Source: an uncultured Collinsella sp. (GTDB lineage: Bacteria; Actinomycetota; Coriobacteriia; Coriobacteriales; Coriobacteriaceae). Taken from it: DNA of 6,831 nucleotides. The DNA lies in NCBI GenBank assembly GCA_902489855.1, contig CABUBS010000114.1:1-6831 (forward strand), written 5' to 3'. Position numbers and translations under genes: made by a program. The notes under the pieces were generated by a model, which saw only the letters and a program-made list of their open reading frames with translations, had not been told where the DNA came from and ran no database searches. The stretch's first letter is position 1; each line of letters starts with the position of its first letter. Of the stretch, positions 1-5,515 are shown piece by piece.

Positions 1-37
1 GCCTGCGCGCTTCCCCAACCTGCTGGTCAACGGTAGC
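1..37 (+). pseudogene. gyrA: Inverted internal fragment of gyrA
   Basis: Read on the plus strand from base 2, this stretch encodes PARFPNLLVNGS. That is the conserved GyrA segment (PxxxPNLLVNGSSG in E. coli, roughly residues 161-172) just before the GIAVGMATN motif. It points opposite to the gyrA start located at 359. The match stops at base 37; from base 38 the sequence is the reverse complement of the gyrA 5' end. The family match is a recognised motif. That it belongs to the same gyrA gene is inferred from the location. Confidence 0.85.
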
Positions 38-359
38 CGTCCGGCAGGGCGCGCGCCGTGATGACCGACATCGAATACTCGATAAACGACTGCTTCATCT
101 CGCGGCCAAACTCCGAAATCTGGAGCTGGCCGCCGTTGATATCCTCGCCGGCCGAGGCGCCACGATCGACTTCGCCAAAGCTCTCCTCGAGCTCACCGTC
201 GTCATCCTCTTCCTCGTCATCATCGGCATCGGGGTTATAAGCGTCAGGATCGCCGTCCTCGCCCTGCTCAGCGCGGGCAAGCAGGCGCTTCAGATCGTCG
301 GGCATGCCGGCATCGCCGGCCTCGCCCATACCCTCGTTATTGTTGATATCGTCTGCCAC
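27..359 (-). CDS. gyrA: DNA gyrase subunit A, N-terminal fragment (broken)
   Basis: This is the start of GyrA, the DNA-cleaving subunit of gyrase. The GTG start at 357-359 is chosen because GAGGAGG (364-370) lies 4 nt upstream and directly abuts the gyrB stop. Residues 1-72 are an unusual hydrophilic extension with an acidic run at 45-60 (DADDDEEEDDDGELEE). Residues 80-107 are normal GyrA: an ISEFGREMKQSFIEYSMSVI-like stretch followed by TARALPD. In the family the next residues are VRDGLKP. Here the codons after Asp107 read Gly-Tyr-Arg-stop, because the DNA has switched to an inverted piece of gyrA at base 38. Only bases 38-359 are therefore genuine gyrA 5' sequence, and the last three codons and the stop at 27-29 are read in antisense DNA. 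The Tyr active site, the quinolone-resistance region and the C-terminal beta-propeller are absent. The gene is surely co-transcribed with gyrB. Confidence 0.9.
   Translation of the reverse strand: MADDINNNEGMGEAGDAGMPDDLKRLLARAEQGEDGDPDAYNPDADDDEEEDDDGELEESFGEVDRGASAGEDINGGQLQISEFGREMKQSFIEYSMSVITARALPDGYR
35..41. other. Fold-back junction inside gyrA
   Basis: Plus-strand gyrA sequence (ending with the Asn-Gly-Ser codons at 29-37) meets minus-strand gyrA sequence (starting with the Leu-Pro-Asp codons, Asp at 39-41) between bases 37 and 38. Base 38 still fits the first base of the expected Val codon, and base 37 does not. No clear microhomology is visible at the join. About 125 codons by E. 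coli numbering are missing between the two arms. Confidence 0.8.
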
Positions 360-370
360 GTTACCTCCTC

Positions 371-2401
371 TTAAGCGTCAAGGAATCGTGCATCATGTGC
401 GTGCTTCTCGATGTACTCGCGGCGATAGCCGACCTCGGAGCCCATCAGCTCGCGCACGGCGCGGTCCGCCACCACGGCGTCCTCGATCGACACGCGCTGC
501 AGGATGCGGGTCTTGGGGTCCATCGTCGTCGAGGCAAGCTGCTTGGGGTCCATCTCGCCCAGGCCCTTGTAGCGCTGAACGGTATAGCCCTTGCGCTTCT
601 TGGTGATCTTGCCGTCCTTGGCCTTGCCGTCCTCGTCGTTGTCGTCGGGGTTCAGACCCAGGCTCTGAATGGTGTCGCGCAGGATCTCGTCTTCGGGCTG
701 GCGGCCGTTGGGATACACGTAGTGGATCTTGTTGCGCACCTTGATGCCAAAGATGGGCGGGCAGGCAACGTACACGTAGCCGGCATCGATCAGCGGGCGC
801 ATGTACTTGTAGAAGAACGTCAGCAGCAGAATGCGGATGTGCGCACCGTCGACGTCTGCATCGGTCATGATGATGATCTTGTGGTAGCGCGCCTTGGTGA
901 TGTCAAAGTCGCCGCCGTCGCCGGCACTCGTCGTGACGCCGCAGCCAATCGCGGTGATCAGCGACTGGATGGTGTCACTCGAGAACGCACGGTGGTCGCC
1001 CACGCGCTCGACGTTCAAAATCTTGCCGCGCAGGGGCAAAATCGCCTGAATGTCTCGGCGACGGCCGTCCTTGGCCGAGCCGCCTGCCGAGTCGCCCTCT
1101 ACGATGAAGAGCTCGGTCAGCTCGGCATCGCGCACCGAGCAGTCGGCGAGCTTACCGGGCAGCGAAGCCGTCTCGAGCAGGCTCTTGCGGCGGGTCGCCT
1201 CGCGCGCCTTGCGGGCGGCGTTGCGCGCCTTGCAGGCCTGCTGGGCCTTCTTGACGATCTCGCGGGCGGGCTTGGGGTGCTCCTCGAGGTAATCGGCCAA
1301 GCCGTCGGTCACGATCTTGAGTGTCAGCGCGCGCATGTAGGAGCTGCCGAGCTTTGCCTTGGTCTGCCCCTCAAACTGAGGATCGGGCAGCTTGACCGAG
1401 ATAACCGCCGAGAGACCCTCACGCACGTCGTCGCCGGTCAGGTTGGCGTCCTTCTCCTTGAGCAGGTTCTGCTTGCGGGCGTAATCGTTGATCACGCGGG
1501 TGAGTGCGGTACGGAAGCCCTCAAGGTGCATACCGCCCTCGGGGGTGTAGATGTCGTTGGCAAACGACATGACGTTCTCGCCGTAGCCGCTATTCCACTG
1601 CAGGGACACCTCGACCTCGCCCATCTTGGTCACAGGCGCGTCCGGATCCGATTTGCCCTCGATGTAGATGGGCTCCTTAAAGGCCTCGGGAACGTCCTTG
1701 CCGTCGTTGAGGAACTTAACGAAATCGATGATGCCGCCCTCGTAGCAGAACTCCTCCACGCGGGGAGTCGCCTCGCGCTCGTCGGTCAGCACAATCTTGA
1801 GGTTCTTATTGAGGAACGCCGTCTCCTGCAGACGGTTGTGCAGCGTATCGAAATCGTAGATGCAGGTCTCGAAGATCTCGTCGTCGGGCCAGAATGAAAC
1901 GGTAGTGCCCGTCGTCTCCGAAGTGCCCACGACCTCCATCTTCTTGACGGTCTTGCCGCGCGAGAACTCCATCTCGTAGACGTTGCCGTCGCGGCACACC
2001 TGTACGACCACACGCTTGGACAGCGCGTTGACGACGGAGATGCCCACGCCGTGCAGGCCGCCCGAAACCTTGTAGGCCGAGTTATCGAACTTACCGCCGG
2101 CGTGCAGAATCGTCATAACGACTTCGAGCGTCGGGATCTTTTTGATAGGATGCTCGTCGACGGGGATGCCGCGCCCGTTGTCGACGACCGTGATGGAGTT
2201 GTCGGCGTGGACCGTCACCTGAATCTCGGTGCAGAAACCGGCCATGGCCTCGTCGACGGAGTTGTCAACGATCTCCCACACCAGGTGATGCAGACCGCTG
2301 GCGCTCGTCGAGCCGATGTACATGCCCGGGCGCTTACGAACGGCCTCGAGACCTTCGAGAATCTTAATCTCGCCGCCATCGTAATCGTTTTCGTTTGCCA
2401 C
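371..2401 (-). CDS. gyrB: DNA gyrase subunit B
   Basis: This is the ATPase subunit of gyrase, which with GyrA introduces negative supercoils using ATP. The 676-residue protein is complete and of the short type, without the large insert of E. coli GyrB. The N-terminal GHKL ATPase domain shows the catalytic Glu43 and Asn47 (WEIVDNSVDEA), the DNGRG motif (74-78) and the GGLHGVG lid motif (114-120). The transducer domain has the QTK loop (346-348) with its ATP-contacting lysine. The TOPRIM domain has EGDSAGG (435-441) and the metal-binding DADVD (514-518), and the family-typical RYKGLGEMD is at 610-618. A charged lysine/aspartate-rich loop at about 585-604 is longer than usual. The GTG start at 2399-2401 is supported by AAGGAGG (2406-2412) with a 4-nt spacer. 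The gene lies 11 bp upstream of gyrA and downstream of a terminator, so it probably has its own promoter. Confidence 0.98.
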   Translation of the reverse strand: MANENDYDGGEIKILEGLEAVRKRPGMYIGSTSASGLHHLVWEIVDNSVDEAMAGFCTEIQVTVHADNSITVVDNGRGIPVDEHPIKKIPTLEVVMTILHAGGKFDNSAYKVSGGLHGVGISVVNALSKRVVVQVCRDGNVYEMEFSRGKTVKKMEVVGTSETTGTTVSFWPDDEIFETCIYDFDTLHNRLQETAFLNKNLKIVLTDEREATPRVEEFCYEGGIIDFVKFLNDGKDVPEAFKEPIYIEGKSDPDAPVTKMGEVEVSLQWNSGYGENVMSFANDIYTPEGGMHLEGFRTALTRVINDYARKQNLLKEKDANLTGDDVREGLSAVISVKLPDPQFEGQTKAKLGSSYMRALTLKIVTDGLADYLEEHPKPAREIVKKAQQACKARNAARKAREATRRKSLLETASLPGKLADCSVRDAELTELFIVEGDSAGGSAKDGRRRDIQAILPLRGKILNVERVGDHRAFSSDTIQSLITAIGCGVTTSAGDGGDFDITKARYHKIIIMTDADVDGAHIRILLLTFFYKYMRPLIDAGYVYVACPPIFGIKVRNKIHYVYPNGRQPEDEILRDTIQSLGLNPDDNDEDGKAKDGKITKKRKGYTVQRYKGLGEMDPKQLASTTMDPKTRILQRVSIEDAVVADRAVRELMGSEVGYRREYIEKHAHDARFLDA

Positions 2402-2424
2402 ACGTCCTCCTTCAGTTAAGAAAA

Positions 2425-2453
2425 TGTGTACAGCCTTACTAGTTTATCGTAAA
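2425..2453 (-). promoter_or_regulatory. Possible gyrB promoter
   Basis: Transcription of gyrB needs a start between the terminator and its GTG. Read on the minus strand, TTTACG (2448-2453, 4 of 6 to the -35 consensus) is followed after 17 nt by TACACA (2425-2430, 3 of 6 to the -10 consensus). The match is weak and overlaps the terminator T-tract by 3 nt. The need for a promoter here is firmer than this exact placement. Confidence 0.3.
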
Positions 2454-2480
2454 AAAATACCCTCGGGGACGAGGGTATTT
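2451..2480 (-). terminator. Intrinsic terminator after dciA
   Basis: On the minus strand a perfect 11-bp stem, AAATACCCTCG (2470-2480) with CGAGGGTATTT (2455-2465), encloses the 4-nt loop TCCC. It is followed by TTTT (2451-2454), giving seven consecutive T. It begins 26 bp after the dciA stop and has the form of a Rho-independent terminator for the dnaA-dnaN-recF-dciA transcript. The plus-strand side ends in TTT only and has no gene to terminate. Confidence 0.9.
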
Positions 2481-2506
2481 GGCTCTACAAGGCCACCAGA
2501 TGCGAT

Positions 2507-3070
2507 TTAAGGCTCTTTTTTGCTTTGTGCGCCCTTGGCCCACTCGGCACTGGCCCTCATGGCGTTCTCGAGGGCCTCGCGCAGTTTTTGGTCTTCGATG
2601 GGTGCCACTTGGCGCTCGATTTCCTCGCGCTCGGCATCATCCAGATCAGCATGCGGGGCCGGCGGGCGCTCGACCGCGGCCGGACGCAGGCGCTCCTTGG
2701 CAGCGGGCGGCGTATGCCCCGGAGCCGTCGTCTTAAACACCAGGCCGTCCATATGGGCTCCGGCGCGCTCCATGCGCGCGCGGATAATCTCGCGCAGCAG
2801 CGTCATCTCCTGCGTCCATGAGGGCGAATCCAGATATACCAGCAGCTCATTGGACTCGGGCAGATAGCGCAGGCCCGTCACGTGACGTCCCTCGCGCGTG
2901 CCCGAGCACACGGCATTCCAAGCGCGATAGACCGCGCGCGACTCCTCGGCGGCCTCCATCTGTGCGCGGCGCTCGGGCGTCGCCGCGGCCAGAATGCGCT
3001 GGCGTTCTGCATTTAAAAAGCCGCTGAAGGCGACCGTTTCGCTCTCGCGCTCGTAATTAGCACGCCTCAC
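2507..3070 (-). CDS. dciA: DUF721 protein, probable DciA helicase-loading factor
   Basis: This is a 187-residue DUF721-type protein. DUF721 proteins include DciA, which interacts with the replicative helicase DnaB and helps load it in bacteria lacking DnaC or DnaI. The domain is visible at about 45-115: YRAWNAVC with Trp51, then GLRYLPESNELLVYLDSPSW (66-85) followed by TQEMTLLREIIRARM, and a closing strand MDGLVFKTT (107-115). The rest is charged: a proline/alanine/arginine linker (117-140) and a Glu-rich, probably helical C-terminus. The GTG start at 3068-3070 overlaps the end of recF by 14 bp in another frame and has AAGGTGG (3080-3086) 9 nt upstream, so translation is likely coupled to recF. 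No other good start lies nearby; the next Met is residue 38. The location between recF and gyrB is typical of actinobacteria. Family membership is fairly sure; the helicase-loading role is inferred from the family. Confidence 0.85.
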   Translation of the reverse strand: MRRANYERESETVAFSGFLNAERQRILAAATPERRAQMEAAEESRAVYRAWNAVCSGTREGRHVTGLRYLPESNELLVYLDSPSWTQEMTLLREIIRARMERAGAHMDGLVFKTTAPGHTPPAAKERLRPAAVERPPAPHADLDDAEREEIERQVAPIEDQKLREALENAMRASAEWAKGAQSKKEP

Positions 3071-4163
3071 TCATGCTCACCACCTTAGCTCGATCGAGCA
3101 GGTCATCGGTAAAGTACCCCAAGTTGGTCGTGGTTATGACCGTCTGGATGTCATCACCGATCAGTTGCAGAAAAGCGGCGCGACGCTCGCCGTCGAGCTC
3201 GCTCATCACGTCATCCAAAAGCAACAGCGGTGCGGTGCCCAAGATATCGCGGGCAACCGCCACCTCGGCCACTTTCCATGCCAGCACCAGCGTACGTTGC
3301 TGGCCCTGGCTGGCAAACGAACGGGCAGACCGCCCCGCCACGCTAAACTCGATTTCGTCGCGATGCGGGCCCACGAGTGTCACGCCGCGGCGAATTTCCT
3401 CGTCGGCACGGTCGTCGAGGGCCTGCAACATGTGCTCGTACGCCCAGCCCTTGAGCTCCTCTCGATCGTCGGTCTGGGGCAAATCCCCCAGCGTGGACGC
3501 ATAGGACACGCTGGCGCCCTCGCCGGACGCAACCTGTCCGTAGGCATCACGCACGTGACTCGCCAGGCGATCGAGCAGGGCAAGACGATGCACCAGCAAG
3601 GCGGATCCAGCGCGGGCGATGGACTCATTCCAGGCACCGAGCATCTCGCGACAGCACCAGCTCTCCTTGAGAAGGGCATTGCGCTGGGTCACGCAACGCC
3701 CGTAGGCACTTGCCAGATCGGCATAGCGCGCACTCAGCTGTACGCCAAAGTCATCGAGCGCGGCGCGGCGCACGCTGGCGCCGCGCTTGACCATGTCCAG
3801 GTGGTCCGGGCAAAACAGCACGCTTGGCAGCACGCCGCGTACACCGGCAGCGGAGCACTTCTTGCCGTTGCGACTAAACGAGCGTTTGCCATCCTCCACA
3901 TTCAGTCCCATGTCCAGCACGCGACCATCGCCCTCGAGCCTCAACTGGACCCGACATGAGCCCACGCCGTCATGCACCAGCTCGGCAGCGGTCGGGTGCC
4001 TAAATGAGGCACCGCTCGTTAATAGCTGCAGTGCCTCTATGAGATTGGTCTTTCCCGCCGCGTTAGGTCCCGCGAGCACCGTCACGCCATCGTCCAGGAC
4101 AAGGCGGTAACTATCGAAGCTGCGGTAGTGCGCGACGGAAAGATCGCGAGCGAACATGGTCAT
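3057..4163 (-). CDS. recF: DNA replication and repair protein RecF
   Basis: RecF is an SMC-like ATPase that binds gapped DNA and, with RecO and RecR, helps RecA load at stalled or damaged forks. The 368-residue length is normal. It shows Walker A GPNAAGKTN (32-40), the ABC-type signature SFASQGQQR (282-290), Walker B PLLLLDDVMSELD with its D-loop (312-324), and a TTTNLGYF segment (344-351) where the family usually has a similar Thr-rich strand. The ATG at 4161-4163 is 10 bp after the dnaN stop. No convincing ribosome-binding site precedes it, so translation is probably coupled to dnaN. An ATG two codons later (4155-4157) gives MFARDLSVAHYRSF, which lines up equally well with the usual RecF N-terminus, so the start is uncertain by two codons. 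The 3' end overlaps dciA by 14 bp. Confidence 0.97.
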   Translation of the reverse strand: MTMFARDLSVAHYRSFDSYRLVLDDGVTVLAGPNAAGKTNLIEALQLLTSGASFRHPTAAELVHDGVGSCRVQLRLEGDGRVLDMGLNVEDGKRSFSRNGKKCSAAGVRGVLPSVLFCPDHLDMVKRGASVRRAALDDFGVQLSARYADLASAYGRCVTQRNALLKESWCCREMLGAWNESIARAGSALLVHRLALLDRLASHVRDAYGQVASGEGASVSYASTLGDLPQTDDREELKGWAYEHMLQALDDRADEEIRRGVTLVGPHRDEIEFSVAGRSARSFASQGQQRTLVLAWKVAEVAVARDILGTAPLLLLDDVMSELDGERRAAFLQLIGDDIQTVITTTNLGYFTDDLLDRAKVVSMSEAC

Positions 4164-4173
4164 GGAGCGACTG

Positions 4174-5277
4174 CTAGATACGAACCGGCATGACCAGGTA
4201 CAGGTAGTTGATCTTGTCGTAGGACTTGAAGATGCCCGCCTGCGAGTAGCTCTTGAGCTCCAGCGTGATCTCCTTCTCCTTGGACAGGGCGTTCAGGCAG
4301 CCAAAGATGTAGTGGTAGTTGAAGGCGATGGTGCCCGACTCGCCCTCGGCCTCGACATCGATCGTCTCCTGCGCCAGATCCTGGTCGTTGGAGATGGAGG
4401 ACAGGCCCATCTGCCCATTCTCGACGTCGATCTCGAACTTGACGGCGGGGTTAGCGCTCGCGATGACCGCCACGCGCTTGAGGGCGGCGTTGAAGGCGGC
4501 CACGTCGATCTTGACGCTCGTCACGCACGAATCGGGGATGAGCTGCTTGTAGTTGGGATACACGCCCTCGATGCGACGCGAGACGTAGGTGGTGTTGCCG
4601 GCCTCGAAGACGACCTGGGTGTCGGTGGCACCGATCATGATGGTGGCCTGGCTGGCCATAATGCTCAGAGCGTCATTGAAGGCGTCAGCTGGAACGTTGA
4701 GCTCAAAGGAACCCTCGAGGGTCGAGGTCTCAACCTGCGTGTCACAGACGGCCAGACGGAAGGAGTCGGTCGCCACCAGGCGCACGGTGTTGTTCTCGAC
4801 CTTCATGTGCACACCGCCCAGGATGGGGCGGGCCTTGTCGGTCGAGGTAACGCGCCACACGCGGCCGACCATTTCGGACAGGACGTCGGTCGGAAGCTCA
4901 ACAGCGCTCTCGATGGCATAGGCCGGAAACTCGGGGAAGTCGTTGGCGTCGAGCGTGTTCAGGCGAAAAGAGCTCTTCTCGCAACCAATCAGCACCTGGC
5001 GCTCAGACAGCTCAAAGGTGACCGGAGCGTCGGGGAGAGTCTTGGTAATGTTGGAGAGCATCTTGCAGGGGATAACCATCTCACCCTCTTCTTCGACATG
5101 TGCCGCGATGCGGTGACGAATCGAGATGGTGTAGTTAGAGGTCTGGAATTCCAAGATGCCGTCCTGCGCCTTAACGAGTACGCCCGAAAGGATGGGAAGG
5201 GTGGATGCCGAAGCGACACCCTTCATAACGACGCCGATGGCTTGTGTAAGCGAGCTCTGGCTGACGGTGAACTTCAT
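4174..5277 (-). CDS. dnaN: DNA polymerase III beta subunit (sliding clamp)
   Basis: This is the ring-shaped clamp that holds DNA polymerase III on DNA and recruits other replication and repair proteins. The 367-residue length is normal for three clamp domains. Family landmarks are the N-terminal MKFTVSQSSLTQAI, RPILGGVHM (150-158), the pocket segment ATDSFRLA (169-176, ATDGHRLA in E. coli), YPNY (240-243), and the C-terminal YLVMPVRI (360-367), which forms part of the protein-binding pocket. The ATG at 5275-5277 has GAAAGG (5287-5292) 9 nt upstream within the AT-rich region of the probable origin. A promoter may lie in that region, but none stood out clearly. The TAG stop at 4174-4176 is 10 bp before recF, which places it in one operon with recF and dciA. 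Confidence 0.98.
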   Translation of the reverse strand: MKFTVSQSSLTQAIGVVMKGVASASTLPILSGVLVKAQDGILEFQTSNYTISIRHRIAAHVEEEGEMVIPCKMLSNITKTLPDAPVTFELSERQVLIGCEKSSFRLNTLDANDFPEFPAYAIESAVELPTDVLSEMVGRVWRVTSTDKARPILGGVHMKVENNTVRLVATDSFRLAVCDTQVETSTLEGSFELNVPADAFNDALSIMASQATIMIGATDTQVVFEAGNTTYVSRRIEGVYPNYKQLIPDSCVTSVKIDVAAFNAALKRVAVIASANPAVKFEIDVENGQMGLSSISNDQDLAQETIDVEAEGESGTIAFNYHYIFGCLNALSKEKEITLELKSYSQAGIFKSYDKINYLYLVMPVRI

Positions 5278-5295
5278 CTTTTAATACCTTTCTAT

Positions 5296-5309
5296 AGATA
5301 TAAATATCT
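5296..5309. repeat. Perfect AT palindrome in the unwinding region
   Basis: AGATAT and ATATCT are perfect inverted arms around a 2-nt AA centre. The palindrome lies immediately beside the DnaA-trio array on its dnaN side. It could be a protein site, or simply a result of the local AT bias. Confidence 0.5.
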
Positions 5310-5324
5310 TAATAATAGTAATAG
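5310..5324 (-). promoter_or_regulatory. DnaA-trio array
   Basis: The minus strand reads CTATTACTATTATTA, five consecutive triplets CTA, TTA, CTA, TTA, TTA. Their complements read 3'-GAT, AAT, GAT, AAT, AAT-5'. This fits the DnaA-trio motif, along which a DnaA filament grips one strand to open the origin. A DnaA-box-like sequence (5337-5345) lies 12 nt upstream on the same strand, and the array leads into AT-rich DNA toward dnaN, the same order as in B. subtilis. Confidence 0.7.
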
Positions 5325-5336
5325 CACTGACGAAAC

Positions 5337-5345
5337 TGTTGATTA
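5337..5345 (-). promoter_or_regulatory. DnaA-box-like site next to the trio array
   Basis: The minus strand reads TAATCAACA, 7 of 9 matches to TTATCCACA (differences at positions 2 and 6). Its orientation and its 12-nt spacing to the trio array are what the basal origin-unwinding arrangement predicts, which makes it more credible than the sequence alone. Confidence 0.55.
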
Positions 5346-5409
5346 CTCACAAAGACGCAGGTCAGACCCAGAAAGAGAATCGACAGCAACCTGTGTGCAA
5401 CAGGGGTGG

Positions 5410-5418
5410 TTTTCCACG
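5410..5418 (+). promoter_or_regulatory. DnaA-box-like site
   Basis: TTTTCCACG matches TTATCCACA at 7 of 9 positions (differences at 3 and 9). It is followed by two CAAAAC copies (5421-5426 and 5432-5437) spaced 11 bp apart, about one helical turn. Confidence 0.5.
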
Positions 5419-5462
5419 TTCAAAACCTGCGCAAAACTTTTCATCACCGCGGATTGGGTTTT

Positions 5463-5507
5463 AGACACCTTATGCCCGTGGTTTCGACAAGTTTTCAACA
5501 GGTGTCT
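5463..5507. repeat. 8-bp perfect inverted repeat around box-like sites
   Basis: The arms AGACACCT (5463-5470) and AGGTGTCT (5500-5507) are perfect reverse complements separated by 29 nt. The right arm lies 8 bp downstream of the dnaA stop and the interval holds the tandem box-like pair. There is no T-tract after the minus-strand stem, so it does not look like an intrinsic terminator. Confidence 0.6.
5481..5500 (+). promoter_or_regulatory. Tandem DnaA-box-like pair
   Basis: Two adjacent 10-bp units, GTTTCGACAA and GTTTTCAACA, form an imperfect direct repeat. The second contains TTTTCAACA (5492-5500), 7 of 9 to the DnaA box (differences at 3 and 6). The first is weaker, with GTTTCGACA at 6 of 9. 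The pair lies inside the inverted repeat at 5463-5507, just downstream of the dnaA stop. Confidence 0.45.
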
Positions 5508-5515
5508 CTATTTCC

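Larger units (their letters stand above)
5279..5324. other. AT-rich DNA unwinding element
   Basis: Only 7 of these 46 bases are G or C, against a strongly GC-rich background. The stretch lies between the trio-proximal DnaA box and dnaN, where the duplex opens first in comparable origins such as that of Bacillus subtilis. It includes a perfect 6-2-6 palindrome (5296-5309), the trio triplets (5310-5324) and the dnaN ribosome-binding site. Confidence 0.7.
5278..5515. other. oriC: Probable origin of replication (oriC) between dnaA and dnaN
   Basis: This 238-bp non-coding stretch between dnaA and dnaN has the usual location and parts of a bacterial oriC. The dnaA side holds DnaA-box-like 9-mers (best at 5492-5500, 5410-5418 and 5337-5345) and an 8-bp inverted repeat. 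The dnaN side is strikingly AT-rich in otherwise GC-rich DNA and carries a DnaA-trio array. No box matches TTATCCACA perfectly. A further box cluster may lie upstream of dnaA, outside this window. The stretch must also contain the dnaA mRNA 3' end or read-through and any dnaN promoter. Confidence 0.8.

Noticed and set aside
27..38. A naturally short GyrA-like protein ending Gly-Tyr-Arg
   Set aside because: The last codons and stop are the antisense of a conserved GyrA segment, so the short frame results from the junction and is not a designed small protein.
395..1897. 500-codon open frame on the plus strand
   Set aside because: It is fully antisense to gyrB, has no recognisable domains, and its Leu/Val/Ala/Asp-rich composition is what the complement of a GC-rich gene yields.
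3165..3959. 264-codon open frame on the plus strand
   Set aside because: It is antisense to recF, whose motifs and length are complete; no ribosome-binding site or domain supports it.
5392..5400. Possible extra DnaA box TTGCACACA (minus strand)
   Set aside because: Only 6 of 9 positions match, with the mismatches in the centre; it is too weak to list. TTTTAGACA (5459-5467) and TTTTCATCA (5438-5446) were left out for the same reason.
5391..5405. Short palindrome CCTGT-GTGCA-ACAGG
   Set aside because: The arms are only 5 bp and no regulator family site is recognised. It is noted only as part of the CAACAG recurrence in oriC.
5463..5507. Intrinsic terminator for dnaA
   Set aside because: The stem has a 29-nt loop and is followed by AAAACCC on the minus strand instead of a T-tract.
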